A DNA stretch of 64,000 bases from Lachnospiraceae bacterium (lineage in GTDB: Bacteria; Bacillota; Clostridia; Lachnospirales; Lachnospiraceae), in contig JAFQOE010000058.1 of NCBI GenBank assembly GCA_017395635.1, positions 28,202-92,201 on the forward strand, read 5' to 3'. Below, in pieces: positions 7,826 to 16,702 of this stretch. The notes beneath the pieces were generated by a model. That model did not search any database. It worked only from the letters and a program-made list of their open reading frames with translations, and was not told the origin of the DNA. The number at the start of each line of letters is the position of its first letter. The stretch's first letter is position 1. The translations under genes and the position numbers were made by a program.

Positions 7826-10800
7826 TGGCTGAAATCAATGTCGCAGAGCATATTGAACAGATAGAAAAGAATATTATGTCCGGTTTGAAAGATTTTCAGC
7901 GTGCTACTGTTAATCGTATTGAGGGATTATTTAGAGCTGGACAGATGAGAGTGTTGGTATCTGATGAAGTGGGATTGGGGAAAACACTTATAGCTCGTGG
8001 AACAGTTGCAAAACTTGCCAAAATGCAAAAGGAGCAAGGAGACAATCTTGTTAAGGTGGTATATATATGTTCTAATGCTTCTATTGCAGAACAAAACCTA
8101 AATAAATTGCGAATATCAAGTGAATTAAGAGCTGAGAGTACGGGTGCATCTCGTCTTTCTATGCAGCATATCAAAATATTTAGACAAGAGAATGACGAGG
8201 AGTTATTAAGTAGATTTATCCAGTTGATTCCATTAACGCCGGACACATCATTTCGCATGACAACCGGTGCTGGAACTGTAGACGAAAGAGCATTGATGTT
8301 TGCAATTTTAAAAAGAGTACCATCGTTATCTAAGTATGAGAAGGCACTAGAAGTTGCAATGAAGGATTGGGCAAGTAGTGCGTGGGATGCGTGGGCGAAG
8401 GCTTGGTACGAGAGACAGGTAGTGGAGGTGGATGAACAATCTGACGGAAGATATTTGTCTTATATGGTAAAAAAGGTAACAGAGGAATTAAACGTAAACG
8501 TAGAAAAAAACGTTACTGTGCAAGACTTAGTTGTTTCTATGTGTAACTTGATAGAAAAGAACAACTATAAGCGCCAGAATAATAATTATGTGATTGGTAA
8601 GCTAAGAGTTTTATTTGCAAAAATTAGTTTAGATAAGCTTGAGCCAGACCTTGTTATTATGGATGAATTTCAGAGATTTAAGTATTTGATTAACTCTGAT
8701 CCGGAAACTGAAACGGGAATGCTTGCAAATAAGTTCTTCAATTCACATAGGGTACGTATGTTATTACTTTCTGCAACCCCATATAAAATGTATTCAACAT
8801 TAGAAGAGATTGATGAAAATCAAGTGGACGAACATTATTCAGAGTTCTTTGATGTAATGAATTTCCTGAATATTTCAAAAGAAGAACAGGATAGCTTTAA
8901 GGGAGTATGGTCTGATTATTCGGTAAAACTTAAAGAATTGTCCAAAGGCGATACGACTGTAATCTCTGCAAAGAGGGCAGCAGAAGATGCAATGTATCAG
9001 CATATTTGCAGAACAGAAAGAATATCTGCCTATGAGAATGCTGATATTATAAATGATGAGGATGTGCATGTTCCATTAAGTGTTATGGAGCAGGATATTA
9101 AGTCGTACTTGCAGGCACAAAAGTTACTTGAGGATATAGGTGCACCATTTAATGTGCCTGTTGATTATGTGAAATCAACACCATATTTGATGTCATTTAT
9201 GCGAGATTATCAGTTAAAGAGGTATATTGAAAAGTATTTCTCAGAGCATCCGGATGAAATAAATAAGATTAATAGGGATACTTTCTGGCTGAAAAGAAAC
9301 AGTTTAGACAGATATGATAAGATTCCAAATGGTAATGCACGACTTGATAGAGTGATGGAACACACATTTAAGGATAATGCAGAATTGTTATTATGGGTTC
9401 CACCGTCAAGACCATATTATACACCACAGGGTGTATATAAAAATGCGAATGCATTTTCTAAGACATTAGTATTTTCATCGTGGGAAATGGTTCCACGAAT
9501 GATTGCAAGTTTACTGTCTTATGAGGCAGAGCGAAAAACTGTGGGAAAACTGGCAAAAGCTAATGAGGATAAAGAAGCTCATTATTTTTATACTGGAGAA
9601 AGACGTTATCCTTCAGCGAGAATGAATTTTTCTGTAAGTAATGGTACACCTAATGCAATGACACTATTCTGTTTGATGTATCCCTCTCAATTTTTGACGA
9701 AGTGTTATGACCCGGTTGATTGCATGAATCGTGGTTTGTCCTTGCGTGAAATTGAAAAAGAGGTTAAGGGTAAGATTGCAGAAAAATTAGCAAAATATGA
9801 AACTACAACTTCCGGTAGAGCAGATAATAGCTGGTATTATGTTGCACCGTTGTTACTGGATGGTGCAGGATATGTTACTGGATGGCTTGGAAATGATGAG
9901 GCATTAGCTTCTTTTGACGATGAGGATGAAAAGGCGAGGAGGCAGAAAGGCTTTTTAACTCACCTTAAGAGCCTTAAAGAATTATATTATGCGACAAATT
10001 ATGGAAAGACATGTAATTTAGGAAAGAAGCCAGATGATTTGCTTGAGGTTTTAACGGATATGGCGATTGCTTCTCCTGCAATTACAATCAATAGAACATA
10101 TCAGAATTATTGTAAGAAAGGACTATCTTTCCCTAGTTATTTACCTAGTCAGATTGCAAAAATCTTTATTAATCGTATGAACACTGCGGAATCAACTGCA
10201 ACAGTAGAGTTGGCTTGTGGTAAAAAGTCGGATGATGCACATTGGCAAAATTTACTGACTTATTGTAAACATGGCAATATTCAGGCAATGTTCGATGAAT
10301 ATGCACATGTAATTGCAAATGGCTTAGATGCAGATAATAATTTAGTAAGTAATCTGCATTATATGATTGCAAGCTCAATGGATGTACGAACTACAATATA
10401 TACGGTAGATACATACAATGGGTTTAAAGCAAGAGTGAACGGTAATAAAGCAAGAGGAACTGCTATACGTTCACATTTTGCAGTTGCATTTACTAAAGGT
10501 GACGGAAAAGAAAAGGATGCGGATAGAAAGAAGAGTGTCCGTAATTCATTTAACTCACCTTTTAGACCATTTGTTTTAGCGTCTACATCTATTGGTCAAG
10601 AGGGATTAGATTTTCATAATTATTGTAGACGCATTGTACATTGGAACTTACCATCCAATCCGATTGATTTGGAGCAACGAGAAGGTAGGATTAATCGGTT
10701 CGAGTGTTTGGCAATCAGACAGAATATCGCTAAGCGATATGGAAATATCAATTTCACGAAGGATATATGGAAAGAAATGTTCTGTGAAGCTCAAAAGACA

Positions 10801-11076
10801 GAAAATAACGGGGAGGGTTCCGATCTAATTCCGTTCTGGGGACTTACTGAGCAAGAGGACATGATTAAGATTGAAAGAATTGTTCCGATGTATCCATTCA
10901 GTAGGGATGGATTGGCATATGAGCGATTGATTAAGATTCTTTCCTTATATCGTTTGACTTTGGGACAAGCAAGGCAGGAAGAACTGATAGAATATCTTTT
11001 CAAGAACTGCGAGGACATGGACGATATTCGGGAACTTTTTATCAATTTAAGCCCATATTACAAATCAGAAGAATAA
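7825..11076 (+). CDS. Large SF2 (SNF2-like) helicase
   Basis: A 1083-residue protein. Motif I is VSDEVGLGKTLIARG (about residues 45-59), motif II is VIMDEFQRFK (about 277-286), motif III is LLLSATPYKM (about 313-322). Motifs V and VI are STSIGQEGLDFHNYC and EQREGRINRF (about 920-955). The order and the DEVGLGKT Walker A place it among SNF2-like superfamily 2 ATPases, with a long insertion between the two RecA lobes. It should translocate on DNA and drive the neighbouring PLD and other nucleases. All ATPase motifs look intact. It is the central gene of the cluster. Confidence 0.92.
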   Translation: MAEINVAEHIEQIEKNIMSGLKDFQRATVNRIEGLFRAGQMRVLVSDEVGLGKTLIARGTVAKLAKMQKEQGDNLVKVVYICSNASIAEQNLNKLRISSELRAESTGASRLSMQHIKIFRQENDEELLSRFIQLIPLTPDTSFRMTTGAGTVDERALMFAILKRVPSLSKYEKALEVAMKDWASSAWDAWAKAWYERQVVEVDEQSDGRYLSYMVKKVTEELNVNVEKNVTVQDLVVSMCNLIEKNNYKRQNNNYVIGKLRVLFAKISLDKLEPDLVIMDEFQRFKYLINSDPETETGMLANKFFNSHRVRMLLLSATPYKMYSTLEEIDENQVDEHYSEFFDVMNFLNISKEEQDSFKGVWSDYSVKLKELSKGDTTVISAKRAAEDAMYQHICRTERISAYENADIINDEDVHVPLSVMEQDIKSYLQAQKLLEDIGAPFNVPVDYVKSTPYLMSFMRDYQLKRYIEKYFSEHPDEINKINRDTFWLKRNSLDRYDKIPNGNARLDRVMEHTFKDNAELLLWVPPSRPYYTPQGVYKNANAFSKTLVFSSWEMVPRMIASLLSYEAERKTVGKLAKANEDKEAHYFYTGERRYPSARMNFSVSNGTPNAMTLFCLMYPSQFLTKCYDPVDCMNRGLSLREIEKEVKGKIAEKLAKYETTTSGRADNSWYYVAPLLLDGAGYVTGWLGNDEALASFDDEDEKARRQKGFLTHLKSLKELYYATNYGKTCNLGKKPDDLLEVLTDMAIASPAITINRTYQNYCKKGLSFPSYLPSQIAKIFINRMNTAESTATVELACGKKSDDAHWQNLLTYCKHGNIQAMFDEYAHVIANGLDADNNLVSNLHYMIASSMDVRTTIYTVDTYNGFKARVNGNKARGTAIRSHFAVAFTKGDGKEKDADRKKSVRNSFNSPFRPFVLASTSIGQEGLDFHNYCRRIVHWNLPSNPIDLEQREGRINRFECLAIRQNIAKRYGNINFTKDIWKEMFCEAQKTENNGEGSDLIPFWGLTEQEDMIKIERIVPMYPFSRDGLAYERLIKILSLYRLTLGQARQEELIEYLFKNCEDMDDIRELFINLSPYYKSEE

Positions 11077-11106
11077 TCAAAAGTACAGTATGCGAGGTGG
11101 TAAGAA

Positions 11107-11619
11107 TTGGAAAAAATTAAATATACTGCTGAAAAAATGGAAAATGTGAAGTCGCAGGTGCAAAAACTTATTGAGATAGTAAAAGAGTTAGAAGATGATT
11201 TCCCGGGAAGACATTTTACCCTTGATGGACATTTGGTTGGTAGCATTGGAGAGGTAATGGCTGCGTACTACTATGGCATTGAGCTGTATAAGGCTTCTGA
11301 AAAGGGACATGATGGTGAAGTGGATGGAAAAAAAGTACAGATTAAGATTTCGCAGCAGGATAATATTGTAATTCCACATGAACCAGATTACCTTATTGTA
11401 ATGTATCTTCGCAAGAATGGTGACATTTTCGAAGTATATAATGGTCCGGGGAAAATAGCATGGGATAGTGCAAGCAAACGGGACAGTCATAATAATAGAC
11501 ATATGTTGGTAAATAAGCTTATGGTATTGGATGCAACAATTCAAACGGAGGATAGAATCAAGCAGATTCACTATATTGCGAAAATGCAAAAAGATTATAA
11601 GAATAAAAAGAAAAAATAG
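11107..11619 (+). CDS. DUF6998-like, probable restriction-endonuclease-fold protein
   Basis: A 170-residue protein starting at a TTG (11107) with GAGGTGG about 7 bases upstream. After a coiled N-terminus it reads DDFPGRHFTLDGHLVGSIGE, then EVMAAYYYGIEL, GHDGEVDGKKVQIKIS and later NNRHMLVNKLMVLDA. The E...D...QIK spacing resembles a PD-(D/E)xK-type nuclease core, and the general pattern fits proteins I know as DUF6998. It follows the helicase by 30 bases. Likely a nuclease or nuclease-fold partner; the missing acidic residue in QIK leaves activity uncertain. Confidence 0.75.
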   Translation: MEKIKYTAEKMENVKSQVQKLIEIVKELEDDFPGRHFTLDGHLVGSIGEVMAAYYYGIELYKASEKGHDGEVDGKKVQIKISQQDNIVIPHEPDYLIVMYLRKNGDIFEVYNGPGKIAWDSASKRDSHNNRHMLVNKLMVLDATIQTEDRIKQIHYIAKMQKDYKNKKKK

Positions 11620-11632
11620 GAAGGTGCAAGTT

Positions 11633-12694
11633 ATGTCATTAAAATCTATATTGACAGGTTCAAGTGAAGGAGATAAAGCAATTCAGGATGTTATTAGGAA
11701 AAATTTGCCTAAAAAGGAGGATTTTTCTACAGCTTATGGTCAGACTCCTTTTTCAAAATACGAAGTACTTGCACCGTATGAATTGTCAAATTCTGCTGAT
11801 GCAGGCATAGTAGGAACAGCCTTTGATTATTTGGCAAGGGCTATGATTGCACAACCCTTGGAAAAGAATAAAGAGGATTCGTTACTGGGATTGAAAGCGT
11901 TAATTGGAATAGAACGTATTGCGAAGAAAATAAATGATAAAGAATTAAATTTGTTACGGAACAAATATATTGATGTGCTTGTGGATTTTATTGATTACGT
12001 GTACAGCAATTATGCCTTGCTCCCTGATAATATAATTGAAAAATGTAGACAAGAAGAGTGTCAGGCATGGTCTAAATATGTTCAAAAGGCTTCGTTTAGT
12101 TCTTATGAACCAAACACTGATATTAATAAATTAATTTCAGGAGCATACTATTTTGCAAAATTGGAGCAAGTATATAGGACTGGTGGAATGTTGCCGGAGA
12201 ATGGGATAAGCAGTCTGGTTAATGAGCCAAGCAAAGAATTGATTTTTGATTTAAGTAATATTTGCCGAGTCTTTAAAGAGCGTTTTATAGAAGGGGGCTT
12301 AGTGCATCCTGATAGTGTAGTGATATTTAATCCATCATTCGGTATTGCTTCATATGCGTGTGGCGGAGCTGATGCAGATGTTTACGTGGATGGGGTATTG
12401 TATGATTTTAAGACAAGTAAAAAGAATGGATATAGTTGGCAGGAAACAGCTCAGTTGGTAATGTACTATTACTTGAATGAAATTGCATCTTCAATGGAAG
12501 AACCAGATATGCCTGAAGCACCAGCGCAATTAGCGGAGTATAAGATATTCAAGTTGGCATTCTATAAAGCGAGATTTGGTGAAGTAGAATATTTTGATAC
12601 AGAGTATTTTGATAATGAAGAAGCAGAAGGGAATTTTAATGAAATTTCCGATTTGTTATTGAAAAGATTGAAAAAAGAATGTATTGAAATCTAA
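11633..12694 (+). CDS. RecB/Cas4-like PD-(D/E)xK nuclease
   Basis: A 353-residue protein. The ATG at 11633 has a GGAAGGTG site 6-8 bases upstream and follows the previous stop by 13 bases. Near residues 247-278 it reads DADVYVDGVLYDFKTSKK followed by QETAQLVMYYYLN, that is the conserved D, the D-x-K motif (D258, K260) and the downstream QL-x-x-Y motif (Q274, Y278) seen in RecB- and Cas4-type nucleases. The N-terminal 240 residues are helical and unassigned. Probable DNA nuclease of the cluster. Confidence 0.78.
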   Translation: MSLKSILTGSSEGDKAIQDVIRKNLPKKEDFSTAYGQTPFSKYEVLAPYELSNSADAGIVGTAFDYLARAMIAQPLEKNKEDSLLGLKALIGIERIAKKINDKELNLLRNKYIDVLVDFIDYVYSNYALLPDNIIEKCRQEECQAWSKYVQKASFSSYEPNTDINKLISGAYYFAKLEQVYRTGGMLPENGISSLVNEPSKELIFDLSNICRVFKERFIEGGLVHPDSVVIFNPSFGIASYACGGADADVYVDGVLYDFKTSKKNGYSWQETAQLVMYYYLNEIASSMEEPDMPEAPAQLAEYKIFKLAFYKARFGEVEYFDTEYFDNEEAEGNFNEISDLLLKRLKKECIEI

Positions 12695-12721
12695 AAGTTC
12701 CAATATAGGAGTTGAGATAAA

Positions 12722-13252
12722 ATGTACTTGATAAAAACAATCAGAGGCGATATAACAAAACCTTTAGGTGTTCAAGCAATAGTTAATGCAGCCAATAGTT
12801 CGTTGCTTGGTGGCGGTGGTGTGGATGGTGCAATTCATAGAGCCGCTGGACCAGAACTTTTATTTGAGTGCCGATTACTTGGTGGCTGTAAGACCGGACA
12901 AGCAAAGCTTACTAAAGGTTACAATTTACCATGTGATTACATTATACACACCGTAGGACCGGTTTGGAATGGTGGAAAGAAGAATGAAGAAGAGTTACTT
13001 GCGAGTTGTTACTACAATTCTATGCAGGTGGCGATGGGTAAGGGAATAAGGACAATAGCGTTCCCCTCAATATCAACTGGCATTTATCGTTTTCCAGTAG
13101 AATTGGCTGCAAAGGTTGCTGTAAGTACTGTGGCTAGATTTCTTAGTGTGAATGAAGATAAGTTTGATTTGGTAGAGTGGGTGTTGTTTGATGAGAACAC
13201 TGAAAAAGTCTACGAAAATGAAGTAGATAAGCTATATCGTGATATGAAATAA
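12722..13252 (+). CDS. Macrodomain protein, MacroD/YmdB type
   Basis: A 176-residue single macrodomain. It shows the ADP-ribose binding signatures [24 protein letters not shown] and [10 protein letters not shown], and [10 protein letters not shown]. In this family the domain hydrolyses O-acetyl-ADP-ribose or removes ADP-ribose from proteins or nucleic acids. It is encoded 27 bases behind the nuclease gene in the same orientation and appears to be the last gene of the defence-like cluster. No ADP-ribosyltransferase partner such as DarT is visible nearby, so any detoxifying or signal-degrading role is inference. Confidence 0.92.
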   Translation: MYLIKTIRGDITKPLGVQAIVNAANSSLLGGGGVDGAIHRAAGPELLFECRLLGGCKTGQAKLTKGYNLPCDYIIHTVGPVWNGGKKNEEELLASCYYNSMQVAMGKGIRTIAFPSISTGIYRFPVELAAKVAVSTVARFLSVNEDKFDLVEWVLFDENTEKVYENEVDKLYRDMK

Positions 13253-13340
13253 AATTTGTTGTAGCTGGATGACCATAAAAACTCCGGCTGCATTTATTTG
13301 TGATATACTCTGCTTATCAAACAGATGGAGGTTATCAATT

Positions 13341-13721
13341 ATGGAAAGAACAACTGTATTATTAAGGAATGAGGGTGAATTAAAAGAAGTTATTAGAACT
13401 GCAACAGTAGGCTTTGTTGGCTGTTTTATGGGATGTATTATTCACGATTTTGAAAAACTACAGGATAAGCAAACCAAGACGGAGTATATCAAGGAACTTT
13501 ATAAAGAATGTGACAGCTGGGCACGAGATGAATATGATATGCGGAATAAGATTAATGTTCTTATCAGAATTATTGAATCTGATATGGTGGTACAGGCAAT
13601 GGAGTATGTATTAAAAGCCAATAGTAGAAAACTTGATATTCCGGATATTAAGGAAAATGCACAACTTGTATTGACGCATTTGGAGACAGGTAAATTGAAA
13701 TTACCTGTATTTGAAGACTAG
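13341..13721 (+). CDS. Unknown 126-residue protein
   Basis: I start it at 13341, where GGAGG precedes the ATG by about 9 bases. The protein begins MERTTVLLRNEGELKEVIRT and has a short hydrophobic stretch (VGFVGCFMGCII) followed by helical, charged sequence. No family is recognised. It lies 88 bases after the macrodomain gene and 10 bases before the next small gene, so it is either the tail of the defence cluster transcript or a separate two-gene unit; the gap slightly favours the latter. Confidence 0.7.
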   Translation: MERTTVLLRNEGELKEVIRTATVGFVGCFMGCIIHDFEKLQDKQTKTEYIKELYKECDSWARDEYDMRNKINVLIRIIESDMVVQAMEYVLKANSRKLDIPDIKENAQLVLTHLETGKLKLPVFED

Positions 13722-13731
13722 GAGGTTCGGT

Positions 13732-14013
13732 ATGAGAGAAACAGAGTTTAGAAATTACCTTGAAGGTATCGAATCAATTAAAAGTAAGAATAAAGCAATA
13801 AATTCACGAATAAGCAGAGCTAATACAGCAGAAGAAATTATTGGAACAAGTTTAGATTTTGTTGTGTCAGACGATGACAGAATGTACGACGCACTGGTTA
13901 GAATTTCTGCTGATCCACGAGAGAGAAGTGGTAATATTCAAAATGCAGTTAGATGGTATTATCGGTTTTGTAATTCAAAAGAATTTCCGAGGATGTCATC
14001 GTATAAGAGATAA
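13732..14013 (+). CDS. Unknown 93-residue protein
   Basis: A small helical basic protein starting MRETEFRNYLEGIESIKSKN, with an AGGAGGT site just before the ATG. The ending reads NAVRWYYRFCNSKEFPRMSS. It carries no signal peptide or membrane segment and no motif I can name. It is paired with the preceding gene (10-base gap) and is followed at once by a hairpin terminator. Confidence 0.7.
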   Translation: MRETEFRNYLEGIESIKSKNKAINSRISRANTAEEIIGTSLDFVVSDDDRMYDALVRISADPRERSGNIQNAVRWYYRFCNSKEFPRMSSYKR

Positions 14014-14017
14014 TAGT

Positions 14018-14046
14018 AATGCCAGCCCCCATACCGGGCTGGCATT
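14018..14046. terminator. Hairpin between convergent genes
   Basis: AATGCCAGCCC pairs perfectly with GGGCTGGCATT around a 7-base loop. It sits between the plus-strand unit ending at 14013 and the minus-strand HTH gene ending at 14050; it lacks a long T run on either side but is well placed to act in both directions. Confidence 0.65.
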
Positions 14047-14049
14047 AAG

Positions 14050-14253
14050 TCATTCATCATCAACTTTGAATAGTTCTTCAACAGGCATTCCAAGATAAGC
14101 AGACAGCCTGAGAGCGAGTTCGAGGGAGGCGACTCTTTCGCCTCGTTCAATGCGTCCGATAGTGCGTCCGCAGTAACCGATAGCAACAGCCAAATCTTGC
14201 TGACCAATGTTTCGCTCGGTTCGAATCTCTTTAAGTGTAGTAGATACAGCCAT
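14050..14253 (-). CDS. Small XRE-family HTH regulator
   Basis: A 67-residue protein that is almost entirely a Cro/CI helix-turn-helix: TTLKEIRTERNIGQQDLAVA then RTIGRIERGERVASLELAL and the end YLGMPVEELFKVDD. This is the compact YozG-like type found on mobile elements. A GAAGGAAGGG site precedes the ATG. It follows the S24-type repressor on the same strand (68 bases apart), so it may share its transcript. Target unknown. Confidence 0.85.
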   Translation of the reverse strand: MAVSTTLKEIRTERNIGQQDLAVAIGYCGRTIGRIERGERVASLELALRLSAYLGMPVEELFKVDDE

Positions 14254-14320
14254 TATTATCCCTTCCTTCGTTATTGTAGTGAGCTAATTATAGCAAAAAT
14301 CATAGTCCAATAATCTGTAC

Positions 14321-15019
14321 TTAACCGACAACCTTACCGAAAATTTTGAAAGAATCATTTTCTTTGACCTGTATAGGTTCATATTTGGTGTTGAGGGAGA
14401 TAAGAAATAATCCTTCGGCGTCGTCTTTTAATTTCTTGCAGTAGGCATTACCATCTAAGTAGAAGATTCCGATTTCCCCGGTAGATAATGTTTCCTGCTG
14501 ATGTACCCATACAATCTGACCGTTTATGAACTGTGGTTCCATACTGTCACCGCTGATGCGGATACCAAAGTCCGCATCGGCAGGAACTTCCTCACCAACT
14601 TCAAGCATTGTATAGTTTTCTCCATCAAGAAAGCTTCCTGTTCCGGCAGAAGCGGGAATATCAAACAAACGGATATTTCTTCTGAATGGTATAATAACTG
14701 CTTTGACAGGTGCATATTTGCCGGAATCATTCAGTAATTCTATGTATTCTATTGCCTTTTGCTGTCCTTCTTCGTTAAGCAGTGAAAGAGGATTGCCGGG
14801 GTTTTCTCCATAAAATTCTTTATATATATCCGTGATACAAAGTATTCTACAGATAGCCATAAGCAGAGAACCGCTAGGCTCTGTTTTATCATTTTCCCAG
14901 CTCCAGACTGCTTTGTTGGAATGTGAATAGCCATATTCATTTAAAGCTTCAGCAAGTCCTTTCTGTGATAAGCCTTTCTTTTCTCTATAAGTTGCTATGA
15001 TTGTTCCGAGAGAGTTCAT
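14321..15019 (-). CDS. HTH / S24-peptidase repressor (LexA/CI-like)
   Basis: A 232-residue protein. I choose the second ATG (15019) because GAGG lies 7 bases before it. Residues 5-65 are an XRE helix-turn-helix (YREKKGLSQKGLAEALNE). Residues 118-232 are an S24 peptidase: a cleavage-type Ala-Gly at A125-G126 (IPASAGTGS), catalytic Ser159 in SGDSMEP, and Lys195/196 in AYCKKL. Such proteins repress until RecA-stimulated self-cleavage after DNA damage. It is divergent from the Y-family polymerase gene and faces a region with three regular operator-like sites, so it very likely controls both itself and the polymerase. Confidence 0.92.
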   Translation of the reverse strand: MNSLGTIIATYREKKGLSQKGLAEALNEYGYSHSNKAVWSWENDKTEPSGSLLMAICRILCITDIYKEFYGENPGNPLSLLNEEGQQKAIEYIELLNDSGKYAPVKAVIIPFRRNIRLFDIPASAGTGSFLDGENYTMLEVGEEVPADADFGIRISGDSMEPQFINGQIVWVHQQETLSTGEIGIFYLDGNAYCKKLKDDAEGLFLISLNTKYEPIQVKENDSFKIFGKVVG

Positions 15020-15055
15020 ATACATACCTCATTTCTGTTAGCTTTTTGTACCTAC

Positions 15056-15155
15056 AGTATATAAGAGTTTTTCTATAAAATCAAGCAAAATCTTTATAAA
15101 ATAGAAATAGACAACCAATGTGTCACTTGCAATCTTTATAAAATAGATTTATACT
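15056..15155. promoter_or_regulatory. Divergent SOS-type promoters with three phased operator-like sites
   Basis: Rightward promoter for the polymerase: TTGCAA (15127-15132), 17 bases, TATACT (15150-15155). Leftward promoter for the repressor: TTGATT (plus 15079-15084), 17 bases, TATACT (plus 15056-15061). TATAAAAT occurs at 15074, 15095 and 15137, spaced 21 and 42 bases, that is two and four helical turns; around the last two the match extends to AATCTTTATAAAATAGA. One site lies between the leftward promoter boxes and one between the rightward boxes, as expected for operators of the S24 repressor. Confidence 0.78.
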
Positions 15156-15205
15156 TTGCTATGTAGAGAAGAGCACACAAGCTCATGAGACTGGAGGAAA
15201 AGGAT

Positions 15206-16456
15206 ATGTCGGGCAGAGTAATTCTCCATAGTGATATTAACTGTTGCTATGCAGCCATAGAGCATTTACACCATCCGGAACTTAATGGGAAGCCCTTAGC
15301 GGTGGGTGGCGACCCGGAAAGCAGACACGGAATTGTTTTGACAGCGGACTATATCGCCAAGAAGTACGGTGTTAAGACAGGTATGGCTTTATGGCAGGCT
15401 AAACAGTTGTGTCCTGAGATTAACTTTGTATCACCTAGAATGGACCTCTATCTCAGATTTTCAAGGATGGCTCATGAGATTTATGCAGAGTACACGGATT
15501 TGCAGGAGGCTTACGGTATTGATGAAAGTTGGCTGGATGTAACGGACAGTGCAACCATTAAAGGAGACGGATATACGATAGCAAAGGAAATAAGTAATCG
15601 TATGAAGTCGGAGCTTGGTATTACGGTCAGCATTGGAGTATCTTTTAATAAGATATTTGCCAAGCTCGGTTCAGATTATAAAAAACCGGATGCAATTACT
15701 ACAATGTACACTGATGAGTTTCAGACCAAAGCATGGAATCTTCCAGTTGGAGATTTGCTCTATGTTGGACGAAGTACGAACCATAAACTGGCAAAGATAG
15801 GTATTCGTACCATAGGTGACTTGGCAAGGACGGATGAAGCAATACTTGTCAGTCAGCTTGGCAAGATGGGAAGTGTTCTATGGGCATTTGCTAATGGCTA
15901 TGATGACAGTCCTGTAAGGAAGGAAAATACTCACGCACCAATTAGGTCAGTGGGTAACAGTACCACAACGCACAGAGATTTGCTGAATGATGAGGATGTA
16001 AAGATAATCATTTATGTACTGGCAGAAAGTGTTGCAGCAAGACTACGGGAGAATGGTTTTCGGTGTCGGGTAGTAGAAATCAGTATCAGGGATAAGGATT
16101 TATTCTCTTTTTCCCGTCAGAGAAAAATAAGCAATGCCACAAATATTACGGAAGAAATTGCTGTGGAGGCTTATAAGCTGTTTAAGGAAAGTTACGATTG
16201 GAGAAAACCGATTCGTAGCGTGGGAGTCAGAGGAGCTGACCTTGTAAATGATAATTATTGGGAACAGATTGATTTGTTTTGTGACTTTCAGATGCGTGAA
16301 AAGCATATGAAAATGGATGCAGCTGTGGATGATATCCGCAGAAGATTTGGTTTTTACAGTATTCAGAGAGGATTGATGTTTCAGGATAAGGTTTTATCTG
16401 CTGTAAATGCAAAAGAGGACCATACGGTGCATCCGCATGGATATTTTAATCAGTGA
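15206..16456 (+). CDS. Y-family DNA polymerase (DinB/UmuC-like)
   Basis: A 416-residue error-prone polymerase. The ATG at 15206 has GGAGG 8 bases upstream, so it is preferred to 15185. Motifs: VILHSDINCCYAAIE (first catalytic Asp), AYGIDESWLDVTD (second catalytic Asp-Glu), and GVSFNKIFAKLGSDYKKPD, followed by a helix-hairpin-helix (IGIRTIGDLART) and the little-finger domain. It carries out translesion synthesis. It is the first gene of a rightward unit with a LexA-type winged helix and a small protein, and is under an operator-bearing promoter, matching mobile SOS modules of Firmicutes. Confidence 0.93.
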   Translation: MSGRVILHSDINCCYAAIEHLHHPELNGKPLAVGGDPESRHGIVLTADYIAKKYGVKTGMALWQAKQLCPEINFVSPRMDLYLRFSRMAHEIYAEYTDLQEAYGIDESWLDVTDSATIKGDGYTIAKEISNRMKSELGITVSIGVSFNKIFAKLGSDYKKPDAITTMYTDEFQTKAWNLPVGDLLYVGRSTNHKLAKIGIRTIGDLARTDEAILVSQLGKMGSVLWAFANGYDDSPVRKENTHAPIRSVGNSTTTHRDLLNDEDVKIIIYVLAESVAARLRENGFRCRVVEISIRDKDLFSFSRQRKISNATNITEEIAVEAYKLFKESYDWRKPIRSVGVRGADLVNDNYWEQIDLFCDFQMREKHMKMDAAVDDIRRRFGFYSIQRGLMFQDKVLSAVNAKEDHTVHPHGYFNQ

Positions 16457-16474
16457 GGAGTTGAACGGAATAAC

Positions 16475-16693
16475 ATGAGATTAGGATTAACAGAGAGACA
16501 GAAAAGTGTATACGATGGCATAGTAAATTTCCAAAAGGAACACGGATATGCACCGTCAGTTCGGGAATTATGTGCAATATGTGGTCTGGCTTCCACATCA
16601 AGCGTATATGCTCATTTGAAAACGCTGGAAGAGTTTGGATATATCAAAAAGCGTGAGGGTTCACCAAGAACCATTACGATAGAAGAACTATAG
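16475..16693 (+). CDS. Stand-alone LexA-type winged-helix protein
   Basis: A 72-residue protein equal to the LexA N-terminal DNA-binding domain: LTERQKSVYDGIVNFQKEHG, YAPSVRELCAICGLASTSSV and a wing ending SPRTITIEEL. The peptidase half is absent, so it cannot self-cleave; it could compete with or supplement LexA at SOS boxes. It follows the polymerase by 18 bases. Confidence 0.88.
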   Translation: MRLGLTERQKSVYDGIVNFQKEHGYAPSVRELCAICGLASTSSVYAHLKTLEEFGYIKKREGSPRTITIEEL

Positions 16694-16702
16694 GAGGTAG
16701 GC

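Noticed and set aside
4137..13252. Calling the cluster DISARM
   Set aside because: PLD and helicase are shared features, but I see no DUF1998 protein, no drmA/drmB pattern and no methyltransferase.
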